The notes: generated by a model not told the origin, from the letters alone. A DNA stretch of 64,000 nucleotides from Dyella humicola (GCF_026283945.1 NZ_JAPDPC010000005.1:58729-122728); one strand, 5' to 3'; shown: positions 45,605 through 59,646, numbered from the stretch's first letter. A program made the numbers and translations.

Positions 45605-48600
45605 CTAGGCCGGAGTCTGCCGGCGTACCAGGGCAGTCAGCAGCGCGCGCAAGGCAGCGGGGCGCACGGGCTTGTGCAGCAACGGATAGCCAAGTGCGCG
45701 GGCACGTTGTTTCAACTCGCTGCTGCCATCGGCCGTAATCATCGCCACCGGCGGCAATTCACCAAGGGTGGCATGCAGATGCTGCAGGGCCTGCAGGCCA
45801 TCCATATCGTCGCTCAGGTGGTAGTCGGCCAGGACCAGATCGATGCGGCCACGTCGCAACTCCTGTTCCGCCTGCGCCACATCGAGTGCCGTGCGGCAGT
45901 CGACACCCCAGCGCTGCAGCAGTGCACGCATACCATCGAGGATCGACGCGTCGTTGTCCAGGCACAGCACGGTCAACGGCAATTGTTCGCTGGATATCTG
46001 ATGCACGACCGTGCGCCGTCGCGGCACGCTTGCCTCTACGCGCGGCACGCGAACGGCAAAACGGCTGCCGTTACCCTCACGCGAATCCAGCTCGAGTCGA
46101 TGGTCGAGAATGCCAGCGATGCGATCGCAGATCGACAAGCCCAGGCCCAAGCCTTTCTCACCCCATGGCGAGGGTCGATCCAGCCGCTGGAATTCACCGA
46201 AAATGCGCGCGCGTTGGCCCGGTGCAATACCCGGTCCGGTATCCCACACCTCGATGCGTACCTCATGGCCGATACGACGGGCGCCGAGCAGAACGCCTCC
46301 CTCACGCGTATAGCGCAATGCGTTGGAAATGAAGTTCTGCAGAATGCGGCGCAGCAATTGCGGATCACTACGCACGGCCAGGCGCGTCGGCGCGACGCGG
46401 AAGCGCAAACCGCGTTGTTCCGCGATGACGGCAAACTGCTCTTTCAGCGAGTCAAACACATCGGCCAGGGCGAAGTTGCCGATGTCGGCGCGATAACTTC
46501 CCGCATCGAGGCGCGACGTGTCCAGCAACGCATCAAGCAAGTCCTCCGCGGCACGAAAGGATGCATCGATGCGTTCGGCCAGTTGTCCAGCCTCGGCGTC
46601 CAGTCCGGGATGCTGGCGCAGGGCAGAAGTGAACAATCGCGCAGCATTGAGGGGCTGCAACAGGTCGTGGCTCGCGGCGGCGAGAAAGCGTGTCTTCGAG
46701 GCATTGGCCGTTTCCGCTTCGCGGCGTGCATGGGCTGTCGCGGAAAGCGCCTCGCTCAATTCCGCGGTACGTTGCTCCACGCGTTGCTCCAGCGTTTCAT
46801 TCGCTTCGATCAACGCCTGCTCCGCGTGTGCGTAGGCGGTGACATCGGTATACGTCGTGACATAGCCTCCTCCCGGCAGCGCGCGGCCACGCATCTCGAT
46901 CACGGTACCGTCCGGACGAACACGCTGGAACAAATGGGGTGAACCAGCATGCATATGGCCGATGCGTTTGGCGACATGCGCTTCGACTTCGCCCGGGCCG
47001 CATTCACCATGCTCGGCGTTCCAGTGGATCAGGTCGGCCACCGGCACGCCGACGTAGACCATGCCATCGGGATAGTCGAAAAGTTCCAGGTAGCGGCGGT
47101 TCCACGCCACCAGGCGCATGCCGACGTCAACCACGCTGATGCCCTGGGACACGTTTTCCAACGTCGTGGAAAGTAGCTCGCGATTGAAGCGAAGCTCTTG
47201 CGATGCTTCATCCATCAACGCCATCGCCTCAGCGATATCCAGGCCCGAGCCGGATAACGCGCCCATCAGGATGCGACGCGCGCTCGCCGCACCGACGGCC
47301 GATGCGAGGAGGCGTTCGGTGTACTGGATCAACGCGCGATCGGCGGCTTCGCCCGGTTGCAGCGGACGGCCGCGGCGTTCCGCGTACTCCTCGAAGGCAC
47401 GCTGGCTACTGCGTTCGCCAACAATGCGCTCGGCGATCGTGCGCAGATCGCCAACCGCCACCCGACCGCGCCAATCACCGGCACCACGGCTATCGATGGC
47501 GTAGGGATCGACAAACATCGCCGCGTGCAGGCGCTCTTCCAGGCTGGGGCGAAAACGCAGCGAGACGAAGATCAGGCAGGCCACGTTGAGCAGCAGCGAC
47601 CAGAACGTACCGTGCATGACCGGGTCCCAACCGCTCAGGTGGAACAAGGCCTGCGGCTGCAACCAGCTGAGGCCCAAGGGGCCCGTCTCCAGCCACGGCG
47701 CCGTGCGCTCCATTGCTGGTATCAACAAGGTGTAGACCCAAACCAGAAAGCCCGCAGCTAGACCCACCGCAACGCCTTTGCGACTCGCGCTGCGCCAATA
47801 CAACGCCGCCACGATCGCCGGCGCAAATTGCGCCACCGCCGCAAACGCCAACAGACCGGTAGCGGCAAGATTGGTCGTATCGGCCACGACGCGGTAATAC
47901 ACATAGGCCATCGCGGCCAACGCGATGATCGCGATGCGACGCACGAGAAGGACGAGCTGTGACAGATCCGACCGCTGGTCGAGCTTGAAGCGATGGATGC
48001 GCAGCAACATCGGCATGATCAGGTCATTGCTGATCATGGTCGATAGCGCCACGCACGACACGATGACCATGCCGGTGGCTGCCGAGAATCCACCCAGGAA
48101 AGCCAGCAGCGCCATGCCGCGGTCGCCGTGCGCGATCGGCAGGTTCAATACCCACGCATCCTTCAGTCCCATTTGCACCTGCGGCAGATGCAGGCCTGCA
48201 GCGAGAATGGGCAGCACCGCAAGGCAGACGATCGCCATGTAGATGGGAAACAACCAGCGCGCCCGGGTCAGGTCGCGCGGGTCTTCGCATTCCACCACGC
48301 CGATCTGGAACTGCCGGGGGAGACAGAACATGGCGCAGAACGCCAGCAGCGTCTGTGCGAGAAAGCCTGGCGACACACCCTCGGAGAACGCCTGCAGTGG
48401 CAATTGCATGGTGGCCTGCAGTCCAGGCCCGCGCCACAGCGCATAACACGCCAGCGCGATGAAGACGATCAGCTTGATCAGCGATTCCACGGCAATCGCC
48501 AGCATCATGCCGTGATGATGCTCGGTGGCGTCGATGGTGCGCGTGCCGAACAGGATCGCAAACGTCGCCAACAGGATGGCGCACCACAACGCACTGTCGC

Positions 48601-49063
48601 CGAACTGTGGCACGCCTGGCCCACCAAGCACGGCATAGGACATCGCCACCGCCTTGAACTGCAGCGCAAGGTAAGGCACCACGGCGATCACGGCGATGAT
48701 GGCGACGAGAGCTGCCAAGCCATGCGACTTGCCAAAACGCGCGCCGATGAAGTCGGCGATCGACGTGATATTGCGCTGGCGCGCCACCAGCACCAGGCGG
48801 CGCAACAGTCCGAAGCCAAAGACGAACAGCAGGATGGGGCCCAGGTAGATCGGTAGGTAGTTCAGGCCCTCGCGCGCCGCCGTACCGACCGCACCGAAGA
48901 ACGTCCACGAGGAGCAGTACACGGCCAGTGCGAGGCTGTAAACCACGGGTCTCAATCGAGGCTGGCGGGGATACAGTGGCCGTCGGTCGCCGGCATAGGC
49001 CACTACGAAGAGCAGGCCTAAGTAGAGCAACGAAACCAGTAGCAACACCCAGCCGGCGATCAA
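45605..49063 (-). CDS. Sodium:solute symporter-linked hybrid sensor histidine kinase (CrbS/MxtR-like)
   Basis: The 1152-residue protein has an N-terminal 13-helix symporter-like domain (about residues 1-500, with YCSSWTFFGAVGTAAREG and GGFSAATGMVIVSC), a linker and PAS region (residues about 620-760), a coiled coil, the phosphoacceptor SHDLLQPLNAARL, the ATPase motifs NFISNALRYT and DTGPGIAPGQ, and a C-terminal receiver domain with its aspartate in VLADYHLSDD. This is the CrbS architecture that senses acetate or related solutes. I start at TTG 49063 (GGAG 8 nt upstream); the frame also opens at TTG 49126. It converges on the CrbR-like gene. Confidence 0.93.
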   Translation of the reverse strand: MIAGWVLLLVSLLYLGLLFVVAYAGDRRPLYPRQPRLRPVVYSLALAVYCSSWTFFGAVGTAAREGLNYLPIYLGPILLFVFGFGLLRRLVLVARQRNITSIADFIGARFGKSHGLAALVAIIAVIAVVPYLALQFKAVAMSYAVLGGPGVPQFGDSALWCAILLATFAILFGTRTIDATEHHHGMMLAIAVESLIKLIVFIALACYALWRGPGLQATMQLPLQAFSEGVSPGFLAQTLLAFCAMFCLPRQFQIGVVECEDPRDLTRARWLFPIYMAIVCLAVLPILAAGLHLPQVQMGLKDAWVLNLPIAHGDRGMALLAFLGGFSAATGMVIVSCVALSTMISNDLIMPMLLRIHRFKLDQRSDLSQLVLLVRRIAIIALAAMAYVYYRVVADTTNLAATGLLAFAAVAQFAPAIVAALYWRSASRKGVAVGLAAGFLVWVYTLLIPAMERTAPWLETGPLGLSWLQPQALFHLSGWDPVMHGTFWSLLLNVACLIFVSLRFRPSLEERLHAAMFVDPYAIDSRGAGDWRGRVAVGDLRTIAERIVGERSSQRAFEEYAERRGRPLQPGEAADRALIQYTERLLASAVGAASARRILMGALSGSGLDIAEAMALMDEASQELRFNRELLSTTLENVSQGISVVDVGMRLVAWNRRYLELFDYPDGMVYVGVPVADLIHWNAEHGECGPGEVEAHVAKRIGHMHAGSPHLFQRVRPDGTVIEMRGRALPGGGYVTTYTDVTAYAHAEQALIEANETLEQRVEQRTAELSEALSATAHARREAETANASKTRFLAAASHDLLQPLNAARLFTSALRQHPGLDAEAGQLAERIDASFRAAEDLLDALLDTSRLDAGSYRADIGNFALADVFDSLKEQFAVIAEQRGLRFRVAPTRLAVRSDPQLLRRILQNFISNALRYTREGGVLLGARRIGHEVRIEVWDTGPGIAPGQRARIFGEFQRLDRPSPWGEKGLGLGLSICDRIAGILDHRLELDSREGNGSRFAVRVPRVEASVPRRRTVVHQISSEQLPLTVLCLDNDASILDGMRALLQRWGVDCRTALDVAQAEQELRRGRIDLVLADYHLSDDMDGLQALQHLHATLGELPPVAMITADGSSELKQRARALGYPLLHKPVRPAALRALLTALVRRQTPA

Positions 49064-49177
49064 GCTCGGTACTCCGTGATGAAGGCATCCCTGCCATGGC
49101 GAAAGGTCCAAGGCACGTGGCGGCAACGCGCGGCCGCATGCTTGTAAGTATCACCACACACCCGGCACCATGGACGA

Positions 49178-49825
49178 ATGATGACGACGCACAGCCAGAC
49201 GCCAACGAAAGTAGCAGAGCGGCTGGGTGATGACGAGATACACGTATGGCGGCTTGCCTACGATCACCATCAGGGGCGGGCGCCGCTGCTCGCCATGCTG
49301 GGCGCGTATCTGGGGCTGCCGGCGGAGGCCATTCGGCTGGAGGAATCGGACCACGGCCGGCCACTCCTCGCCCTCGCACATCACGCCAACGCCTTCGCCT
49401 TCAATTGGTCGCACAGCAACGATCAGGCCCTGATCGCGATCGCCCGGGGCATTGTTCCAGGCGTCGACCTGGAGCGACTTCGCGCGCATCCACGCGCCTT
49501 GCCCATCGCGCGACGCTATTTCAGCCCGGAGGAGGCGGCTGGCCTGGAAGCCCTGCCCGACGAGCAACGCGACCGCGCCTTCCTCGAATTATGGACCGCC
49601 AAGGAAGCCGTGCTTAAAGCGCTCGGCCGTGGCCTGGCCTTTGGCCTTCACCGGCTAAGCATCAGCGGTTCGCCGGAGGCGCCCGTACTGGGGCGTCTCG
49701 AAGGCCACGAAGCGGATCAATGGCAGTTGCACCGGCTCGCCCTCGACGATCATCACGTGGGCTCACTCGCATGGCACGGCGAGCCGCGCCGCATCAGGCT
49801 GTGGACACTTGCCGATAAACGCTGA
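49178..49825 (+). CDS. 4'-phosphopantetheinyl transferase, Sfp type
   Basis: The 215-residue enzyme transfers phosphopantetheine from CoA to carrier proteins. The family motifs are visible: FNWSHSNDQALIAI, the magnesium-binding GVDLER and FLELWTAKEAVLKALGRGL. A Sfp-like broad-range enzyme, in contrast to small AcpS, fits its length. It is divergent from the CrbS-like gene, and no polyketide or peptide synthetase gene lies in the window. Alternative starts at the two adjacent ATGs differ by one residue. Confidence 0.9.
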   Translation: MMTTHSQTPTKVAERLGDDEIHVWRLAYDHHQGRAPLLAMLGAYLGLPAEAIRLEESDHGRPLLALAHHANAFAFNWSHSNDQALIAIARGIVPGVDLERLRAHPRALPIARRYFSPEEAAGLEALPDEQRDRAFLELWTAKEAVLKALGRGLAFGLHRLSISGSPEAPVLGRLEGHEADQWQLHRLALDDHHVGSLAWHGEPRRIRLWTLADKR

Positions 49826-49896
49826 TCGGCGCACTGTTTGCAGCCCGCCGATAACGCGGTCCCTCGATTGGCTTGTCTACACGTACCGTCTCATCC

Positions 49897-50640
49897 ATGA
49901 CCCTGCTCAGCGTCAACCTCAACAAGATCGCCGTCCTGCGCAATTCACGCGGCGACACTGAACCCGATATCACGCGCGCCGCGCATACCTGCATCGATGC
50001 TGGATGCGGCGGCATTACCGTGCACCCGCGACCTGACCAGCGTCATGTACGACCCGATGACGTTCGCAACCTCGCAACCACGCTTCGTGGCCGCGTCGAG
50101 TACAACATCGAAGGGAATCCTTTTGCTGGCGCCCGGGGCAGCTATCCGGGATTGATCGCCCTCGCTCGCGAGGTACGCCCGGCACAGGTCACCCTGGTGC
50201 CCGACAGCGACGGCCAGATAACCTCGGACCATGGTTTCGATCTGGAGCGCGATATCGACACGCTGCGCCCGATCGTCGCTGAGTTGCGCGATATCGGTTG
50301 CCGCGTGAGTCTGTTCGTCGACTCCGGCGCCACCGGTTTCGAGGCGGCCGTAGCCATTGGCGTGCAGCGCATCGAGATCTATACCGGCCCTTACGCGCAC
50401 GCGTTCGCCGAGGGCAACGTACATGAAGAACTCGAACGTTGCGCCGACACCGCCCGCCGCGCACAACATGCGGGACTCGCCGTGAACGCCGGCCACGATC
50501 TAAGTCAGGCGAATCTGGGCACGTTCAAGGCCGCCATCCCCGGTCTCGCCGAAGTGTCCATCGGGCACGCGCTGATAGGCGAGGCGCTGTACGAAGGGCT
50601 GTCGACGACCGTGCGGAAATATCTGCAGATTTTGCGCTGA
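49897..50640 (+). CDS. pdxJ: Pyridoxine 5'-phosphate synthase
   Basis: PdxJ condenses 3-hydroxy-1-aminoacetone phosphate with deoxyxylulose 5-phosphate to form pyridoxine 5'-phosphate. The TIM-barrel motifs [59 protein letters not shown] and [15 protein letters not shown] are intact. From ATG 49897 it has 247 residues, normal for the family; an upstream TTG would add eight. It follows the phosphopantetheinyl transferase gene by 71 bp. Confidence 0.96.
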   Translation: MTLLSVNLNKIAVLRNSRGDTEPDITRAAHTCIDAGCGGITVHPRPDQRHVRPDDVRNLATTLRGRVEYNIEGNPFAGARGSYPGLIALAREVRPAQVTLVPDSDGQITSDHGFDLERDIDTLRPIVAELRDIGCRVSLFVDSGATGFEAAVAIGVQRIEIYTGPYAHAFAEGNVHEELERCADTARRAQHAGLAVNAGHDLSQANLGTFKAAIPGLAEVSIGHALIGEALYEGLSTTVRKYLQILR

Positions 50641-50702
50641 ACATGCCACCACTACAGACGTCTAGACGTCTAAATGACGCTCGGCACCGCTGGCACTAAG
50701 CC

Positions 50703-50734
50703 AAAAGAAAACCCCCGCACAAGGCGGGGGTTCT
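50703..50734 (-). terminator. Rho-independent terminator of the tonB-exbB-exbD operon
   Basis: On the minus strand AACCCCCGC/GCGGGGGTT forms a 9-bp stem with a CTTGT loop, followed by TTTCTTTT. It lies 31 nt past the last exbD stop codon and also backs onto pdxJ. Confidence 0.85.
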
Positions 50735-50765
50735 CCGGGTAGTGTTACGGTGATTCCTCGCGGAA

Positions 50766-51173
50766 TCACTGACCTTCGGTAAAACCAATCTTGGTCAGAC
50801 CGTAGCTCTTCGCATCGGCCAACACGCGGGCCACATGTTCGTAAGCCACACCATCGTCCGCATTGATCTGCAGCTCAGGCTGGTTGCTCTGCGAAGCGAT
50901 CACCGCGATCTGCGCCTTGAGGCCCAGTTCGTCGACCGGCGTATCGTTCCAGTACAACGCACCCGACTGGTCGATCTTCAAACGGATCGGATCCGGCGGA
51001 TTTTCCGGCTGAACCACATTCGGGTTCGGCTGCGGAAGATCGATCTTCACCTTATGGGTAAGCATCGGAGCCGTGATCATGAAAATGATCAGCAGCACCA
51101 ACATCACGTCGACCAGCGGCGTGACGTTGATGTCAGCCATCGGGCCCTTGCCACTTCCAGAACTGAATGCCAT
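50766..51173 (-). CDS. exbD: ExbD-family biopolymer transport protein (second copy)
   Basis: ExbD works with ExbB and TonB to couple the proton gradient to outer-membrane transport. The 135-residue protein has a short cytoplasmic N-terminus, one transmembrane helix with the proton-carrying aspartate in NVTPLVDVMLVLLIIF, and a periplasmic domain. It is the last gene of a tonB-exbB-exbD-exbD operon, 5 bp after the first exbD, an arrangement typical of Xanthomonadales, where the two paralogues are not equivalent. Confidence 0.93.
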   Translation of the reverse strand: MAFSSGSGKGPMADINVTPLVDVMLVLLIIFMITAPMLTHKVKIDLPQPNPNVVQPENPPDPIRLKIDQSGALYWNDTPVDELGLKAQIAVIASQSNQPELQINADDGVAYEHVARVLADAKSYGLTKIGFTEGQ

Positions 51174-51178
51174 GACTG

Positions 51179-51592
51179 TTACTCCTTGCCGGTCGTGATG
51201 AAACCGACATGGACCATGCCTTGATCCTTGGCGTCGCCGAGGACCTTCTTCACGATCTTGTATTCCGTGGTCTTGTCCGCGCGAATCTGGAGTTCCGGCT
51301 GCGGGGCTTTCGCCGCCGCAACCGCAAACTGGGCCTTCAGTTCAGCCTCGGTGACTTCGACGTCACTGAGGTACATCGTGCCATCCGCCTTCACGGCCAG
51401 ATCCATGGGCTCCACCGGCTCCGAATCCGCGACTTTCGGATTGGCAGTCGGCAGTGCGACCGTGATTCGATGGGACATCAGCGGAGCCGTGATCATGAAG
51501 ATGATCAGCAGCACCAGCATCACGTCAACGAGTGGCGTGACGTTGATCTCCGACATCGGACCGCCGGCATTGCCTCCGGTGCTCATTGCCAT
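51179..51592 (-). CDS. exbD: ExbD-family biopolymer transport protein (first copy)
   Basis: This 137-residue paralogue has the same membrane motif as its neighbour (NVTPLVDVMLVLLIIF) but a distinct periplasmic domain (ELQIRADKTTEYKIVKKVLGDAKDQG). It lies 11 bp after exbB. It may have a different role from the second copy; in Xanthomonas the second ExbD is dispensable for some iron-uptake functions but needed for others. Confidence 0.93.
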   Translation of the reverse strand: MAMSTGGNAGGPMSEINVTPLVDVMLVLLIIFMITAPLMSHRITVALPTANPKVADSEPVEPMDLAVKADGTMYLSDVEVTEAELKAQFAVAAAKAPQPELQIRADKTTEYKIVKKVLGDAKDQGMVHVGFITTGKE

Positions 51593-51603
51593 GGGTCAAT
51601 CCC

Positions 51604-52356
51604 TCACTTGCCTTCGACGCGTGCGCCGGTGGCGAAGAAGTCGTGCAGGTCGTGCGCGAACTCGTCGAACTGAGCGTAGGTCAGGCGATTCGAACGGTTG
51701 AAGAAGTTGTAGGCGAGCACGGCCGGGATAGCGGTGAACAGACCGAACGCGGTCATGATCAGAGCTTCACCCACCGGACCTGCCACTGCTTCCATCGATG
51801 CATTACCAGAAGCCGAGATCGAGATCAGGGCGTGGTAGATGCCCCACACGGTACCGAGCAGACCGATGAACGGTGCCGAGGAACCGACGGTGGCGAGCAG
51901 GGTCAAGCCGCCTTCCAGACGCAGGCTCTCGCGAGCCACGGCCTGACGCAGGGCGCGGTCGATGAACTCCGAACGGCTCAGCGACTCAGCCAGACGGCCG
52001 CCGCCGGCCGAAGCCTGCTGGTGATGGGCCACCGCGGAAGCGGCGTCCAGGGCGATCTTGGAGAACGGTTCACCCTTGGGCTGGGCTTCCAGCTCACGGA
52101 TGGCGTCCTGGGTCGAACCATTGGCCCAGAAACCGTTGATGACTTTGTCAGCGCGGCCGCGAACCATGGCGTTGCGGATCGCGTTGGCGATGATGAAGTA
52201 CCAGGAGGCGAACGACATCACCGTCAGCACAACGAAGACGATCCAGCCAAGGAAGTCAAAGTTGTGGATAAGGTGGTCGAAGCCCATCGACTTCATGGCT
52301 TCGGCGTTGGTGGTGCCACCCGCGCCCGGGGTCGGAGAAGGAGTTTGTTGGAACAT
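51604..52356 (-). CDS. exbB: ExbB/MotA/TolQ-family proton channel protein
   Basis: The 250-residue inner-membrane protein has three helices and the ExbB hallmarks LEGGLTLLATVGSSAPFIGLLGTVWGIY and AVAGPVGEALIMTAFGLFTAIPAVLAYN, which form the channel with ExbD (the first segment at about residues 145-172). It lies between tonB and exbD in the operon, and its start follows the tonB stop by 49 bp. Confidence 0.95.
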   Translation of the reverse strand: MFQQTPSPTPGAGGTTNAEAMKSMGFDHLIHNFDFLGWIVFVVLTVMSFASWYFIIANAIRNAMVRGRADKVINGFWANGSTQDAIRELEAQPKGEPFSKIALDAASAVAHHQQASAGGGRLAESLSRSEFIDRALRQAVARESLRLEGGLTLLATVGSSAPFIGLLGTVWGIYHALISISASGNASMEAVAGPVGEALIMTAFGLFTAIPAVLAYNFFNRSNRLTYAQFDEFAHDLHDFFATGARVEGK

Positions 52357-52405
52357 AACGCTACCCTTGGAAAGTCAAGCGTGAACTGATTAACCGTAAC
52401 CGAAG

Positions 52406-53065
<660 letters not shown>

Positions 53066-53267
53066 CTGTCACTATCTGAAGCTAATTGATCGGTGAGACG
53101 TGGTCACGGCACCTAGCGGCAATATCGATCCAAAAGGGGATGACATTTGCCACTGGACGCGAGCACGGAAAGATTTCAACGGTACAACAGCACATGGCAT
53201 TTGTATAGGTCTTGTGAGGCATTGATATAGACGTCCATCTGCCCCGCAATCCCTATACCGCCACGCC

Positions 53268-54560
53268 TTACTTGCTAGCTCCCTGAGCCTTCAACCAGGC
53301 CTTGGCCTTGGCGGAGGTTTCGGGATCCTGTGCTGCCTTTTCCATGGCTGCGATCGTACCGGGCTTGTCCTTCAAGCCGCGGTTTGCTTCGGCCAGCAAC
53401 ATGTAGGCCGTGCCCTTGTGCTGCACGCCTTTGTCGATGCCCTGTTGGATGAGGCTCTTCGCCTCGGTGAACTTGTTGCCTTCGAGCAGCAGCTGCCCGG
53501 CGCGGATGTTCGCCTCGCCGTCTTTGGCCAGCGGAATCGCCTTCTGGTACGAAGCGAGCGCCTTGTTGGTGTCCTCGGCCATATAGGCGGCCGTACCCAG
53601 CAGCGTGTAGTTATCCGCGCTGGAGGTGACCACGCCCTTGCTCATGCCTTCTTCGAGCGTTGCCACAGCCTTGGTCGCTGGACCCTTCTGGTCGCCGCTC
53701 TGCTGGCCGGTCATCAGGTACAGCTTGGCCAGGTTGGTGTACTGCTTTTCGTCCTTGAAGGCGCCGGCGGCCTTGCCCTTCTCCATCAGCGCAATCGCCT
53801 CCGGGTACTTCTGCTGCTGCATCAGCAGCGAGACGGCGTTGTTCATCGCGGTCGGGTCGTTCGGGTTGGCGGCGATCTGCTTCTGCGCGATCTCGGCGGC
53901 CTGGTCCGACTGGCCCGACTCGGAATAGGCGGCCAGCAGGAGCTGGTTCCAGCTGTCATTCGGCTTGTCGGTCAGCGACTGGGCCTTCTTGATCGCAGCG
54001 ATCGCCTCCGGGTACTTCTCGAGGCGGTAATAGGCGTTGCCTTCGAGGGCATAAGACTCGGCGGTTTCCTTGCGACCGTCGGCGCGCCACTTGGCGATGG
54101 TGTCGAGCGCAAGCTGGTACTGCTCACTGGCCAGGTAGAACTGGGCCAGCATGTACTGGAGCTGGAAGTAGGTGTCGTTCGGCAGCACGCCGTTGTCGAG
54201 CGCGCGCTTCAGCAGGTCGATGGCGCCCTTGATGTCGCCGTCCTGGTAGTGCACGTTGGCCAGGCCTTGCAGAGCGAGCGCCTGGGCATACTTGCTCTTG
54301 CTGCCGTCGACGACCGGCTGCAGCAGCTTCTCGGCCTGTTCCTTGTCCTGATTGTTGACAGCGTCCAGGCCTTCGTTGATGGCCTTCTGATCCTTCTCGC
54401 TGGTGAGGTCCAGCTTCGGCTCAGTGCGGGTCGCGTTCGGGTAAAGCGCTTCCTTCTTGTCCTTGGACGAGGTGTTGTCATGGGCGATGACCGGGCTGCT
54501 CACGACAGCCAGCGCAAGCGCGGTACTGGCGAGCATCTTGATCAGGGTCACACGCTTCAT
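53268..54560 (-). CDS. Secreted tetratricopeptide-repeat protein (TonB-linked)
   Basis: The 430-residue protein has a signal peptide ending VIAHD and about eight TPR-like repeats, for example ALALQGLANVHYQDGDIKGAIDLLKRAL, KYPEAIAAIKKAQSL and ANIRAGQLLLEGNKFTEAKSLIQQGI. It lies upstream of tonB on the same strand, 202 bp apart. TPR proteins encoded with TonB are known in other gammaproteobacteria and may stabilise the TonB complex; this is inference here. ATG 54560 has GAGG upstream; a 33-residue longer frame is rejected. Confidence 0.88.
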   Translation of the reverse strand: MKRVTLIKMLASTALALAVVSSPVIAHDNTSSKDKKEALYPNATRTEPKLDLTSEKDQKAINEGLDAVNNQDKEQAEKLLQPVVDGSKSKYAQALALQGLANVHYQDGDIKGAIDLLKRALDNGVLPNDTYFQLQYMLAQFYLASEQYQLALDTIAKWRADGRKETAESYALEGNAYYRLEKYPEAIAAIKKAQSLTDKPNDSWNQLLLAAYSESGQSDQAAEIAQKQIAANPNDPTAMNNAVSLLMQQQKYPEAIALMEKGKAAGAFKDEKQYTNLAKLYLMTGQQSGDQKGPATKAVATLEEGMSKGVVTSSADNYTLLGTAAYMAEDTNKALASYQKAIPLAKDGEANIRAGQLLLEGNKFTEAKSLIQQGIDKGVQHKGTAYMLLAEANRGLKDKPGTIAAMEKAAQDPETSAKAKAWLKAQGASK

Positions 54561-54776
54561 GGCAATCCTCAGTCTTGGGTATTCACGCGCCGACGGCGCG
54601 GGGGATCGCTGAGCGTAACCTGACTCGGCAGCAGATAACAAGTTGCAGCGCCACAACAAAGATTGTTAAAAATCAATAAGTTGAACCATACGCTGCGGTC
54701 TGGATGTAATTCCCCTCCGCGAGAGCCATACAGCGCATGACTTTTTGGCCTGGAAATGCGCTATCGGCCTCGTCGT

Positions 54777-54794
54777 ATTCGACTTTAGTCGAAT
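54777..54794. promoter_or_regulatory. Palindrome upstream of the TPR gene
   Basis: ATTCGACT-TT-AGTCGAAT is a perfect 8-2-8 inverted repeat in the gap between the gyrB terminator and the TPR gene, about 220 bp from the TPR start. The sequence suggests an operator for an unknown dimeric regulator. Confidence 0.5.
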
Positions 54795-54820
54795 GTGTTA
54801 ACGCATTAGTACACGCTGGC

Positions 54821-54874
54821 TTAAAAAACGATCGATGGCCGCGATGCCCAGGGGCTTCGCGACCATCGATCGTT
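54821..54874 (-). terminator. Long-stem Rho-independent terminator of gyrB
   Basis: On the minus strand AACGATCGATGG and CCATCGATCGTT form a perfect 12-bp stem, with an inner CGCGA-type stem, followed by six T residues. It begins 4 nt after the gyrB stop codon. Confidence 0.9.
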
Positions 54875-54877
54875 GGA

Positions 54878-58449
<3,572 letters not shown>

Positions 58450-58545
58450 CTCAGCAGGCTCCCAACGCAAGAACGCCGGAGTGTCTTTCGACGGCTCCGG
58501 CGTTGCACTGCATTTCGGTCTTGTTCGACAGCTGACCGATCGACA

Positions 58546-59646
58546 TCAGAGCCGCAGCGGCATGATCACGTGGCGAGCCTGGTCATTGTCGTCTTCCTGT
58601 ACCAGGCAGCTGGATTGGGCATCACGCAGGTTCAAACGGGCACGATCGCCACGCAGGGCCGCCAGTGCATCGAGCAGATAGCCCACGTTGAAGCCCACGG
58701 CCAGGTCCGAAACCACGGTATCGGCTTCCACCTCTTCCACGGCCTCTTCCTGCTCCGGGTTGTGCGCCACGATACGCAGCTTGCCTGGCGACAATTCCAG
58801 CTTCACGCCGCGGTACTTCTCATTGGAGAGAATTGCCGCGCGCTGCAAGGCCCCACGCAGCACTTCGCGATCCAGCGTGGCGTGCTTGTCGGCGCCCAAG
58901 GGAATCACCGCCTCGTAGTCAGGGAAGCGACCGTCGATCAACTTGGAGGTGAAGACGACATCACCACGGCGCACGCGCAGGTGATTTCGCCCGAATTCCA
59001 GCTCAACCTGCCCTTCCCCGGTCTCAAACAGGCCGATCAGCTCATTCACGCCCTTGCGCGGAATGATGATCTGGCGACGCACGGATACCGAGCTTTCCAG
59101 CTTGGTTTCCTTCAACGCCAAACGATGACCGTCGGTCGCGACGCAGCGCAGCGTGTGCTCCTGAAGATCGAGCAGCATGCCGTTCAAGTAATAGCGCACG
59201 TCCTGGTTGGCCATGGCGAACGCGGTGCGCTCCATGAGATCGCGCAGCACTTCTTCCGGCAGCGAGACCCGCTCGACCAAGTCAATTTCATCGATGGTCG
59301 GAAACTCAGTGGCAGGCAGCGTAGCCAGCGTAAAGCGGCTGCGTCCCGCATTCATCGCTACGCGATCGCCGTTGAGTTTCAGTTCGATATGGGCGCCATC
59401 GGGCAGTGCACGCACGATGTCGAAAAACTTGCGGGCGGGAATCGTGATTTCACCGTCGACCAGTTTCTCGGCCGCGGTGGTCGCCACCATTTCCACTTCC
59501 AGGTCGGTACCCGTCATCGACACTTTGCCGTCGGCGACTTTGACTAGCAGGTTGGCGAGAACAGGCAGTGTCTGACGTCGTTCTACGACGCCTACGACCT
59601 GCTGCAGTGGCTTGAGCAGAGCTTCTCGTTGAATGCTGAATTGCAT
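58546..59646 (-). CDS. dnaN: DNA polymerase III beta sliding clamp
   Basis: DnaN is the ring-shaped clamp that tethers polymerase III to DNA. It begins with the canonical MQFSIQREALLKPLQQVVGVVERR and has 366 residues, the usual length, with three repeated clamp domains and a C-terminal MPLRL. It lies 247 bp after dnaA, a gap containing DnaA boxes, and 96 bp before recF. Confidence 0.97.
   Translation of the reverse strand: MQFSIQREALLKPLQQVVGVVERRQTLPVLANLLVKVADGKVSMTGTDLEVEMVATTAAEKLVDGEITIPARKFFDIVRALPDGAHIELKLNGDRVAMNAGRSRFTLATLPATEFPTIDEIDLVERVSLPEEVLRDLMERTAFAMANQDVRYYLNGMLLDLQEHTLRCVATDGHRLALKETKLESSVSVRRQIIIPRKGVNELIGLFETGEGQVELEFGRNHLRVRRGDVVFTSKLIDGRFPDYEAVIPLGADKHATLDREVLRGALQRAAILSNEKYRGVKLELSPGKLRIVAHNPEQEEAVEEVEADTVVSDLAVGFNVGYLLDALAALRGDRARLNLRDAQSSCLVQEDDNDQARHVIMPLRL

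Larger units (their letters stand above)
54561..54877. other. Intergenic region between gyrB and the TPR gene
   Basis: This 317-bp, AT-richer gap holds the TPR gene promoter region, the palindrome at 54777-54794 and the long gyrB terminator. No credible open reading frame is seen. Confidence 0.65.

Noticed and set aside
53066..53267. Possible Fur box upstream of tonB
   Set aside because: I looked for a GATAATGATWATCATTATC-like element in this gap and saw no convincing match.
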